A stretch of DNA of 40,257 nucleotides, taken from Streptococcus mitis subsp. hohhotensis (lineage in GTDB: Bacteria > Bacillota > Bacilli > Lactobacillales > Streptococcaceae). The notes below the pieces were generated by a model that ran no database searches, was not told the DNA's origin, and saw only the letters and a list, made by a program, of their open reading frames with translations. A program made the translations under genes and the position numbers. Every line of letters begins with the position of its first letter. Position 1 is the first letter of the stretch. Location: NCBI RefSeq assembly GCF_020089495.2, contig NZ_JAIRCA020000019.1, positions 523-40,779 of the forward strand. Reading direction: 5' to 3'. Positions 8,603 to 15,109 of this stretch are shown piece by piece.

Positions 8603-9712
8603 ATGGGGTTGATAAAAGCAATCACAGATTCTATTGGTGGGACATTTGCAGACCAGTGGAAAGAAATTATCACAGTTCAAGCTTTTGATGAACATACAGC
8701 TGTAAGTCCAGGTATTATTCAAGAAAATAATAATGGTAGGGGTGTCAATACGAAGGGATCTGTAGGTGTTATTTCCAACGGATCCAAGATTTTTATTCCA
8801 GAAAATACTGCAGCCTTTATCTTTAGTCAGTCTGGTATAGAGGAAATTATTACAGAACCAGGTGGATATGAATACCAAAATGGTGAAAGCAGTGTTTTTA
8901 ACGGTGATGGATTGAAAAAGTCACTGTTTGACAATGTTGTTAATCGTGTTGGATTCGGTGGCCAAAGTGATCAGCAAAAACAGATTTGTTTTGTTAATTT
9001 GAGAGAAATTCGTGATATTAAATTTGGGACTCGCGGTCCAGTCATGTATAATGATTTGTTTTATGGGACAGATTTAGAAGTACGTGCTTTTGGAACATTT
9101 TCTATCCAAATTACAGATGCTAAGCAATTTATCAGAAATTTTCTTCCTGCCAATGTGACTTATTATACCTTCGACAGTGCTCAAGCTAGATCACAAATAG
9201 TGACAGAGTTTCTCCAATCTTTTATTGTTGCACTTAATTCTTTGTCAACAACTTATCGTATTTCACAATTACCCTCACAAGCTGCAGTTCTTGCAGAACA
9301 AGTATCAAATGATGGACAGTATGCAGGGACTTGGAAAGAACGTTTTGGATTTGAGATTGTAAAAGTTGCCATTGCTAATATTGAGTTCTCACCAGAATCT
9401 AAGGAATTGGTTAAACAATTTTCATCAAATAAGATGAATTTAAAAGCTTATGATGATGTATCGCAGAAAGCTTCTAATATTGCAGCACAACAAAAAATTG
9501 CATCAGGAGTGGAGCAACATGGTCTAGGTGATGGTGCAGGGATGATTTTCGGTATGAATATGGCACAAGGTTTAGATGAAAAAGCCATGAAAGCAAGTTT
9601 ATCATTAGATGAACAAATCGAAGCCCTTACAAAACTAAAATCTCTTTTAGATGCAGGGATACTATCTCAAGAAGAATTTGATCGAAAGAAAAAAGAAATT
9701 ATGGATTTATAA
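8603..9712 (+). CDS. SPFH (virion-core-like) protein with SHOCT tail
   Basis: 369 residues, resembling the YdjI-type SPFH family of Bacillus. An N-terminal SPFH/band-7 region (about 20-260) includes FIFSQSGIEEIITEPGGYEY and GTFSIQITDAKQFIRNFLP. It is followed by an Ala/Gln-rich helix and a C-terminal SHOCT motif (KLKSLLDAGILSQEEFDRKK) that typically mediates oligomerisation. Such proteins scaffold membrane microdomains or respond to envelope stress. It shares an operon with the PH/zinc-ribbon gene (12-base gap, GGGGGCAA ribosome site). A BOX element follows 24 bases after the stop. Confidence 0.8.
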   Translation: MGLIKAITDSIGGTFADQWKEIITVQAFDEHTAVSPGIIQENNNGRGVNTKGSVGVISNGSKIFIPENTAAFIFSQSGIEEIITEPGGYEYQNGESSVFNGDGLKKSLFDNVVNRVGFGGQSDQQKQICFVNLREIRDIKFGTRGPVMYNDLFYGTDLEVRAFGTFSIQITDAKQFIRNFLPANVTYYTFDSAQARSQIVTEFLQSFIVALNSLSTTYRISQLPSQAAVLAEQVSNDGQYAGTWKERFGFEIVKVAIANIEFSPESKELVKQFSSNKMNLKAYDDVSQKASNIAAQQKIASGVEQHGLGDGAGMIFGMNMAQGLDEKAMKASLSLDEQIEALTKLKSLLDAGILSQEEFDRKKKEIMDL

Positions 9713-9736
9713 GATGAAGCTCGAAAGCTCATAGTT

Positions 9737-9840
9737 ATACTCAATGAAAATCAAAAAGCAAACTAGGAAGCTAGCCGCAAGCTGTACTTGGGTACGGTAA
9801 GGCGACGCTGACGTGGTTTGAAGAGATTTTCGAAGAGTAT
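9737..9840 (-). repeat. BOX element (boxA and boxC, no boxB), reverse orientation
   Basis: The minus strand reads ATACTCTTCGAAAATCTCTT at its start and ends CATTGAGTAT, the two ends of the pneumococcal BOX repeat. The plus strand contains the stretch GGTAAGGCGACGCTGACG, part of boxA. At 104 bp it is the short A-C form. BOX elements are thought to be non-autonomous mobile repeats. Confidence 0.9.
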
Positions 9841-9871
9841 TAGTGTGTATTCAAGGGATATTCTAGGTGAA

Positions 9872-9912
9872 ACAACAATAGACTATCGTTCATAGATAGA
9901 CTATCATGTTGT
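9872..9912. repeat. Imperfect inverted repeat
   Basis: ACAAC...GTTGT, ATAG...CTAT and CTATC...GATAG pair in nested fashion around GTTCATA. It forms a 41-base interrupted hairpin with the direct repeat ATAGACTATC inside. The rest of 9841-10038 shows no gene. Confidence 0.45.
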
Positions 9913-10038
9913 AAAGGTAGGAGTTGAATATTCTAGCTGTCTCTACAAAGACTATTAAAATTCTTTAACAAAACAAATAAGTTGCTAAGGATTTTTAAAA
10001 ATTTTTGAGAAGAATTTGAAACATGCTTTAAAAGAGTA

Positions 10039-10047
10039 TGCTATCAT
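10039..10047 (+). promoter_or_regulatory. Extended -10 promoter of the EcsC-like operon
   Basis: TGCTATCAT is an extended -10. A TTGAAA at 10016-10021 is 20 bases upstream, too far for an ideal -35. Transcription would start near 10054. Confidence 0.45.
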
Positions 10048-10082
10048 AGAATATAACTTACAGAAGTAAAAGGAGTTTGTAT

Positions 10083-10862
10083 ATGGCTGAACAAGAGTTA
10101 GCTATGCAAGTATTACAACAAGTGGTAAAACTACCTGTTGTTAAGGTTGATCGTTCGAAATTTTTAGTGGATAAGTTTTCCAAAGAATTGAATCCACAGG
10201 ACATTCCTACCTTATTAGAACAAGGCCCAACGTCTCTCTTATCTCAAGAAATATTAGATAGAGTGGCTAATGCCTGCATTAGGGATAATGTTTTATTGGC
10301 TAGTGGAACCTCTGTTTTGGCAGGATTACCTGGAGGGATTGCTATGGCAATTACCATTCCAGCTGATGTGGCTCAATTTTATGGTTTCTCTCTGAAATTG
10401 GCTCAAGAATTAGGTTATATTTATGGTTATGAGGATCTTTGGGCTTCACGCGAGGAGTTGAGTGAAGATGCTCAAAATACCCTCTTGCTTTATCTAGGCG
10501 TCATGTTGGGGGTAAATGGAACCGCTGCCTTGCTACGTGCTGGTGGTATAACAATTGCCAAACAGGTAATGAAAACAGTACCTAATAAAGCTTTAACAAA
10601 GACGCTTTGGTACCCTATTTTGAAAAAAGTCTTAAAAATATTTGGTGTGAATCTGACCAAGGGAGGGCTAGCCAAAGGAATGGGGAAATTCATTCCTATC
10701 TTGGGTGGTATCATTTCAGGTGGTTTAACCTTTGCAACTATGAAACCGATGGGGGAAAGCTTACAGAAAGAATTGTCCAAGCTAGTCAACTATAGTGAAG
10801 TTCAATATCAAGAAGATGTTGAAACAATCCGAAAAGAGGCTGAAATCATCGAAGGAGAGTGA
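10083..10862 (+). CDS. EcsC-like membrane-associated protein
   Basis: 259 residues. A Gly/Ala-rich central part (about 80-110, GTSVLAGLPGGIAMAITIPADV) is followed by FYGFSLKLAQELGYIYGY, a pattern seen in EcsC-type proteins. A second hydrophobic, Gly-rich stretch (about 195-215) and an acidic C-terminus follow. No signal peptide is visible; the hydrophobic segments suggest membrane association. The ATG at 10083 has AAAAGGAG seven bases upstream; TTG 10077 is less likely. It is the first gene of a three-gene operon with two very small membrane-type or basic proteins. Biochemical function is unknown. Confidence 0.7.
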   Translation: MAEQELAMQVLQQVVKLPVVKVDRSKFLVDKFSKELNPQDIPTLLEQGPTSLLSQEILDRVANACIRDNVLLASGTSVLAGLPGGIAMAITIPADVAQFYGFSLKLAQELGYIYGYEDLWASREELSEDAQNTLLLYLGVMLGVNGTAALLRAGGITIAKQVMKTVPNKALTKTLWYPILKKVLKIFGVNLTKGGLAKGMGKFIPILGGIISGGLTFATMKPMGESLQKELSKLVNYSEVQYQEDVETIRKEAEIIEGE

Positions 10863-10863
10863 T

Positions 10864-11046
10864 ATGGGACTCATAAAAGTTCTAGCTAAAACTTACGGGA
10901 ATTACTTTTTGACCATGCAAGGTGTAAAAGTCATGAAAACGATAAAGAAAGATGACCATGTCGTTGTTGGTCTGGGAAAACTCTTTATTGCAGATAAGCT
11001 AATGGATACGGCTCGGTGGCTCATCAAGCCAGAGGAGAGAGAATGA
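10864..11046 (+). CDS. Small basic protein, 60 residues, unknown function
   Basis: Starts at ATG 10864, one base after the preceding stop, with GGAG in range, and ends overlapping the next ATG (ATGA). The sequence MGLIKVLAKTYGNYFLTMQG opens an amphipathic protein with a Lys-rich middle and ends RWLIKPEERE. No named domain is recognised. Tight coupling on both sides supports translation. Confidence 0.65.
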   Translation: MGLIKVLAKTYGNYFLTMQGVKVMKTIKKDDHVVVGLGKLFIADKLMDTARWLIKPEERE

Positions 11047-11195
11047 AATTTTTCTGGGGACTTCTTGCCATTATTTTTATCAAACCGATTATTGGAATTA
11101 TGAAATTCTTTTGGATGATCATTTCTTTTGCAGTCCAATTGCTGTTTTACAAGTTATTATTTAAGCTATTGGATTGGCTCTTTAAACTTATTTAG
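11043..11195 (+). CDS. Very small membrane protein, 50 residues
   Basis: ATG 11043 overlaps the stop of the previous gene as ATGA, preceded by GAGGAGAGA. The product is almost wholly hydrophobic and aromatic (MKFFWGLLAIIFIKPIIGIM, then FFWMIISFAVQLLFYKLLF), with one or two membrane segments and Lys at the turns. A terminator follows 22 bases later. It could be a small partner of the EcsC-like protein or a toxin-like peptide; nothing in the sequence decides. Confidence 0.6.
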   Translation: MKFFWGLLAIIFIKPIIGIMKFFWMIISFAVQLLFYKLLFKLLDWLFKLI

Positions 11196-11216
11196 ATAGT
11201 AATCCAAGTCGTGTGG

Positions 11217-11246
11217 AACTAGCAAGTCTTGTACTGCTAGTTTTTT
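11217..11246 (+). terminator. Rho-independent terminator
   Basis: AACTAGCA (11217-11224) and TGCTAGTT (11235-11242) form an 8-bp stem followed by a T run. It ends the EcsC-like operon. Confidence 0.85.
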
Positions 11247-11260
11247 AATCTCTTTCCTTA

Positions 11261-11269
11261 TGGTATAAT
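11261..11269 (+). promoter_or_regulatory. Extended -10 promoter of the DUF1858-DUF438 operon
   Basis: TGGTATAAT is a near-perfect extended -10. The -35 position is the T run of the preceding terminator. Transcription would start near 11276. Confidence 0.65.
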
Positions 11270-11310
11270 AAAATAAATAATATCATTTATAAACGATAAT
11301 GGAGGTCGTC

Positions 11311-11544
11311 ATGGACAATATCATTGATGTGTCAATTCCCGTTGCAGAAGTGGTGGACAAGCATCCAGAAGTCTTGGAAATTCTAGTCGAACTTGGTTTT
11401 AAACCCCTTGCCAATCCCTTGATGCGCAACACAGTTGGTCGTAAAGTATCACTCAAACAGGGTTCTAAGCTTGAAGGAACTCCTATGGACAAGATTGTTC
11501 GCACACTGGAAGCAAACGGCTACGAAGTGATTGGATTAGACTAA
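11311..11544 (+). CDS. DUF1858 domain protein
   Basis: 77 residues of the DUF1858 family. VSIPVAEVVDKHPEVLEILV and LGFKPLANPLMRNTVGR match its core. The ATG at 11311 follows GGAGG with five bases spacing; an ATG at 11299 would put that site inside the gene. Such domains often occur beside or fused to DUF438/hemerythrin proteins, as here, where the stop overlaps the next start (TAATG). Its biochemical role is not known. Confidence 0.82.
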   Translation: MDNIIDVSIPVAEVVDKHPEVLEILVELGFKPLANPLMRNTVGRKVSLKQGSKLEGTPMDKIVRTLEANGYEVIGLD

Positions 11545-12878
11545 TGGCAGATGAACGGATTCATGTCCTACGGGATATTTTGTTAGAATTGCATAATGGC
11601 GCCTCTCCTGAGTCGGTTCAGGAGCGTTTTGATGCGACCTTTACAGGCGTTTCAGCCATCGAGATTTCTCTTATGGAGCACGAGCTGATGAACTCAGACT
11701 CAGGTGTCACCTTTGAAGATGTCATGGAACTCTGTGATGTTCATGCCAATCTTTTTAAAAATGCTGTTAAGGATGTCGAAGTTGCAGATACCGAGCACCC
11801 AGGTCACCCAGTTCGGGTCTTTAAGGAAGAAAATCTAGCCCTCCGTGCTGCCTTGATTCGCATTCGGAGATTGTTAGATACCTATGAGTCTATGGAAGAC
11901 GAAGAAATGCTTGCGGAGATGTGCAAGGGCTTGGTGCGTCAGATGGGACTTGTGGGGCAATTTGACATCCATTACCAACGTAAAGAAGAACTCTTCTTTC
12001 CTATCATGGAGCGCTATGGTCACGATTCACCTCCAAAAGTCATGTGGGGAGTGGATGACCAGATTAGGGAACTCTTTCAGACAGCCCTAGCGACAGCCAA
12101 GTCACTACCAGAAGTGTCGATTAGCACTGTAAAAGAAGCTTTTGAAGCCTTTGCGACAGAATTTGAAAGTATGATTTTCAAGGAAGAGTCCATCCTTCTC
12201 ATGATTCTCCTTGAATCCTTTACTCAGGATGACTGGCTTCAGATTGCGGAGGAGAGCGATGCCTATGGTTATGCTATTATCCGTCCGTCTGAGAAATGGG
12301 TTCCAGAACGCCAGAGTTTTGTTGAGGAAAAGAGTGCAGAGGAGCCTGTAGAGTTAGATACGGCAGAGGAACAAGTTCAGCAGGTTATCGATACGCCAGA
12401 AGGACAGTTTACCATTACCTTTACCCCTAAGGAAAAGGAAGCAGTGCTGGACCGTCATAGTCAACAGGCTTTTGGGAATGGCTATCTTTCAGTCGAGCAG
12501 GCCAATCTGATTCTCAATCACCTCCCCATGGAGATTACCTTTGTCAATAAAGACGATATTTTCCAGTATTACAATGACAATACGCCAGCTGATGAGATGA
12601 TTTTCAAACGGACACCGTCTCAAGTCGGGCGCAATGTCGAACTCTGCCATCCGCCTAAGTACTTGGACAAGGTCAAGACCATCATGAATGGCCTCCGTGA
12701 GGGAACCAAGGACAAATATGAGATGTGGTTCAAGTCTGAGTCGCGAGGTAAGTTTGTCCACATCACCTACGCTGCAGTGCACGATGAGGAGGGAGAATTT
12801 CAAGGAGTGTTGGAGTACGTTCAGGATATTCAACCCTACCGTGAGATTGATACGGACTATTTCCGTGGATTAGAATAA
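11544..12878 (+). CDS. DUF438 / hemerythrin-like / PAS sensor protein
   Basis: 444 residues. An N-terminal DUF438 domain (about 5-80, with HVLRDILLELHNGASPE) is followed by a hemerythrin-like four-helix region (about 85-235). Its putative iron ligands lie in EHPGHP, HYQRKEELFFP and FKEES. A PAS domain (about 310-440, NHLPMEITFVNKDD to GVLEYVQDI) completes it. The architecture suggests a cytosolic di-iron protein sensing oxygen, nitric oxide or redox state. No output domain is visible. It is translationally coupled to the DUF1858 gene and followed after nine bases by the DUF1912 gene. Confidence 0.85.
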   Translation: MADERIHVLRDILLELHNGASPESVQERFDATFTGVSAIEISLMEHELMNSDSGVTFEDVMELCDVHANLFKNAVKDVEVADTEHPGHPVRVFKEENLALRAALIRIRRLLDTYESMEDEEMLAEMCKGLVRQMGLVGQFDIHYQRKEELFFPIMERYGHDSPPKVMWGVDDQIRELFQTALATAKSLPEVSISTVKEAFEAFATEFESMIFKEESILLMILLESFTQDDWLQIAEESDAYGYAIIRPSEKWVPERQSFVEEKSAEEPVELDTAEEQVQQVIDTPEGQFTITFTPKEKEAVLDRHSQQAFGNGYLSVEQANLILNHLPMEITFVNKDDIFQYYNDNTPADEMIFKRTPSQVGRNVELCHPPKYLDKVKTIMNGLREGTKDKYEMWFKSESRGKFVHITYAAVHDEEGEFQGVLEYVQDIQPYREIDTDYFRGLE

Positions 12879-12887
12879 GGAGAAAAA

Positions 12888-13142
12888 ATGAGTTACGAAC
12901 AAGAATTTATGAAGGAATTTGAAGCTTGGGTCAATACTCAAATCATGATTAACGACATGGCGCACAAGGAAAGCCAAAAAGTCTACGAAGAAGACCAAGA
13001 CGAACGTGCCAAAGATGCTATGATTCGTTACGAAAGCCGCTTGGATGCTTATCAGTTCTTGCTTGGTAAGTTTGAAAACTTCAAAGCAGGCAAGGGATTC
13101 CATGATTTGCCAGATGGCTTGTTTGGTGAGCGAAATTATTAA
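12888..13142 (+). CDS. DUF1912 family protein
   Basis: 84 residues, highly charged and helical: MSYEQEFMKEFEAWVNTQI at the start, FHDLPDGLFGERNY at the end. This is the streptococcal DUF1912 family, of unknown function. AAGGAG precedes the ATG and the gene follows DUF438 by nine bases, so it is probably in the same operon. Confidence 0.8.
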   Translation: MSYEQEFMKEFEAWVNTQIMINDMAHKESQKVYEEDQDERAKDAMIRYESRLDAYQFLLGKFENFKAGKGFHDLPDGLFGERNY

Positions 13143-13155
13143 ATGAGATAGATTC

Positions 13156-13184
13156 TTGATTTTTTACTAAAATCTTGATAGAAT
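13156..13184 (+). promoter_or_regulatory. Promoter of the helix-hairpin-helix gene
   Basis: TTGATT (13156-13161), 17 bases, TAGAAT (13179-13184). A small stem (CCTTG/CAGGG, 13198-13213) followed by six T lies in the short leader, between the likely start at about 13191 and the ribosome site. Confidence 0.65.
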
Positions 13185-13237
13185 ATTTATATTAAATCCT
13201 TGTCAGAGCAGGGGTTTTTTATTGAAAGGATTTTATC

Positions 13238-13633
13238 ATGTCAAAGAAACTCAATCGTAAAAAACAATTACGAAATAGCCTCCGTCGCGCAGGTGCCTTT
13301 TCAAGTGCTGTGACGAAGGTTGTAGAAGAGACAAAAAAAGTTGTAAAACGTGCAGAACAGTCAGCAAGCCAAGCTGGTAAGGCTGTTTCTAAAAAAGTTG
13401 AACAAGCAGTAGAAGCTACCAAAGAGCAAGCCCAAAAAGTAGCCAATTCTGTAGAAGATTTTGCAGCAAACTTGGGTGGACTCCCACTTGACCGTGCCAA
13501 GACTTTCTATGATGAAGGAATCAAGTCTGCGTCAGATTTCAAAAACTGGACTGAAAAAGAACTCCTTGCCTTGAAAGGAATCGGCCCAGCTACCATTAAG
13601 AAATTGAAGGAAAATGGCATCAAGTTCAAGTAA
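13238..13633 (+). CDS. Lys/Ala-rich protein with C-terminal helix-hairpin-helix
   Basis: 131 residues. The basic N-terminus (KKLNRKKQLRNSLRRAG) is followed by a long Ala/Lys/Glu/Gln helix (about 25-80) of histone-H1-like composition. A C-terminal domain contains LLALKGIGPATIKKLKENG, a clear HhH motif that binds DNA without sequence preference. It may be a nucleoid-associated or DNA-structure-binding protein. GAAAGGA precedes the ATG. It is monocistronic between its own promoter and the T-box promoter. Confidence 0.75.
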   Translation: MSKKLNRKKQLRNSLRRAGAFSSAVTKVVEETKKVVKRAEQSASQAGKAVSKKVEQAVEATKEQAQKVANSVEDFAANLGGLPLDRAKTFYDEGIKSASDFKNWTEKELLALKGIGPATIKKLKENGIKFK

Positions 13634-13646
13634 TCTTTCTTGTGCC

Positions 13647-13675
13647 TTGCATTTCCGTCAAAATCTTGCTACAAT
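13647..13675 (+). promoter_or_regulatory. Promoter of the T-box operon
   Basis: TTGCAT (13647-13652), a 17-base spacer and TACAAT (13670-13675) place the transcript start near 13682, at the beginning of the T-box leader. Confidence 0.8.
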
Positions 13676-13681
13676 AGAGCC

Positions 13682-13890
13682 ATTAGAGGTGTTTTGAATC
13701 CCACATTTTACAGAAAGTGGCGGTGCTGAGAAGTCCACAAATGTGTCAAAACTGGTTGCTAATGGATGAAAATGAAATAAAAGTGTCTTTTTGTTTTAAA
13801 GATGAGAGTGGCGGGCGCTGCCCGAAATTGGGTGGTACCGCGGATAAACACATTCGTCCCTGTCATATAGATGGCAGGGCTTTTCTTTTG
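13682..13890 (+). promoter_or_regulatory. T-box leader, probably valine-specific
   Basis: The T-box core GGTGGTACCGCG is at 13831-13842. The terminator CCCTGTCA (13858-13865) / TGGCAGGG (13872-13879) is followed by a T-rich run. Stem I closes through CCATTAG/CTAATGG, and CACATTT/AAATGTG form its middle. The candidate specifier around 13743-13747 reads GTGTC, giving GTG or GTC, both valine codons, followed by A. Uncharged tRNA-Val would stabilise the antiterminator and switch on the operon. valS itself lies 2.3 kb downstream. Confidence 0.88.
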
Positions 13891-13913
13891 CGTCTTAGTA
13901 AAAGGAGGTTGTT

Positions 13914-14492
13914 ATGAAGCAATCTTTTAAAACAAGTAAACTCTACTATGGCTTTCCTATCTTCATTTTGGGGTATCAGGATCAGAATTTTGGAAACAAT
14001 ATTACGACCTGTAGCTCCTCTTATAGCTTGGGAGATTGGCTAGTCATTGGTGTCGGAGCTGAGGAAAATGCGGCTGAGCAAATCAAGCATTACCAGAAGT
14101 TTACTGTGAATATTCCTGATGAAAATCTCATGCTCGAGATGGAGCAGGCTGGTTTTATCAGTCATCAGGAGAAATTGGAACGTTTGGGAGTGCATTATGA
14201 AATTTCTGAACGAACTCAGGCACCGATTTTAGAGGATTGTCCAGTCGTTTTGGATTGTCAGGTAGATAGGATTGTTGAGGAAGAGGGAATTTGTCATATT
14301 TTCGCTAAGATTGTTGAGCGACTTGTTGCCCCAGAACTTTTGGATGAAAAGGGGCATTTTAGAAATGAACTGTTTGCCCCAACCTATTTCATGGGAGATG
14401 GATATCAGCGCGTCTATCGTTATCTGGATAAGCGTGTAGATATGAAGGGGAGCTTCATCAAAAAAGCGAGGAAGAAGGATGACAAGAGCTGA
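13914..14492 (+). CDS. Flavin reductase-like (FMN-binding split barrel) protein
   Basis: 192 residues of the flavoredoxin/flavin reductase-like family. GFPIFILGYQDQNFGNNITT and SYSLGDWLVIGVG near the N-terminus, then KFTVNIPDENLM, follow the split-barrel FMN-binding pattern. It would bind FMN and act in electron transfer or flavin reduction in the cytosol. The substrate is unknown. AAAGGAGG precedes the ATG. It is the first gene behind the T-box, an odd position for a redox protein (see findings). The GNAT gene overlaps its end by 14 bases. Confidence 0.8.
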   Translation: MKQSFKTSKLYYGFPIFILGYQDQNFGNNITTCSSSYSLGDWLVIGVGAEENAAEQIKHYQKFTVNIPDENLMLEMEQAGFISHQEKLERLGVHYEISERTQAPILEDCPVVLDCQVDRIVEEEGICHIFAKIVERLVAPELLDEKGHFRNELFAPTYFMGDGYQRVYRYLDKRVDMKGSFIKKARKKDDKS

Positions 14493-15045
14493 GTTACCAG
14501 AACGGTTGGAAACCGAACGGCTCGTCTTACGAGTCCGTACAGTGGCGGACGCCGAAGACATCCATGCCTACGCTAGTTTGCCAGAGGTCGCCTATCCAGC
14601 AGGTTTTCCGCCCGTCAAGACCTTGGAAGATGAGATTTATTATCTGGAGCATATTCTGCCCGAGAGCAATCAAAAGGAAAATCTCCCAGCTGGTTATGGG
14701 ATTGTCGTCAAAGGAACCGATAAAGTCATTGGTTCTGTTGATTTCAACCATCGCCACGAGGACGATGTGCTGGAGATTGGTTATACCTTGCACCCCGATT
14801 ATTGGGGTCGAGGCTATGTGCCCGAAGCAGCGCGTGCCTTGATTGATCTAGCTTTTAGAGAACTAGGTCTTCACAAGATTGAACTAACTTGTTTTGGCTA
14901 TAATGTCCAAAGTCAACGAGTCGCAGAAAAGCTTGACTTTACCCTCGAAGCTCGCATAAGAGACCGCAAAGATGCTCAAGGCAACCGCTGTGATGATTTG
15001 AGATATGGCTTGCTGAGGAGTGAGTGGGAGAGTTTAAATTGTTAG
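14479..15045 (+). CDS. GNAT family N-acetyltransferase (RimJ/RimL type)
   Basis: 188 residues. LETERLVLRVRTVADAEDI at the start and GYTLHPDYWGRGYVPEAARA, with the acetyl-CoA loop and motif A, are typical of ribosomal-protein or amino-acid type acetyltransferases. LGLHKIELTCFGYNVQSQRV and the GFxLEA-like C-terminal strand follow. The acceptor cannot be told. It overlaps the flavin reductase gene and is therefore co-translated under T-box control. Confidence 0.85.
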   Translation: MTRAELPERLETERLVLRVRTVADAEDIHAYASLPEVAYPAGFPPVKTLEDEIYYLEHILPESNQKENLPAGYGIVVKGTDKVIGSVDFNHRHEDDVLEIGYTLHPDYWGRGYVPEAARALIDLAFRELGLHKIELTCFGYNVQSQRVAEKLDFTLEARIRDRKDAQGNRCDDLRYGLLRSEWESLNC

Positions 15046-15054
15046 TTGAACTGT

Positions 15055-15083
15055 TTGTAAAATGTGAAATGTTGAGCTATAAT
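15055..15083 (+). promoter_or_regulatory. Promoter of the repeat-containing membrane protein gene
   Basis: TTGTAA (15055-15060), 17 bases, TATAAT (15078-15083), with start near 15090. It could also drive valS independently of the T-box. Confidence 0.75.
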
Positions 15084-15109
15084 ATCGTTAAAGAGAAAGG
15101 GATTGAAAA

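Noticed and set aside
9841..10038. Possible small gene between the BOX element and the EcsC-like gene
   Set aside because: No open frame with a start, ribosome site and coding character is visible there.
13717..13917. 66-codon plus-strand frame within the T-box leader
   Set aside because: It lies entirely in conserved leader RNA structure, including the T-box core and terminator, so the sequence is explained by RNA function.
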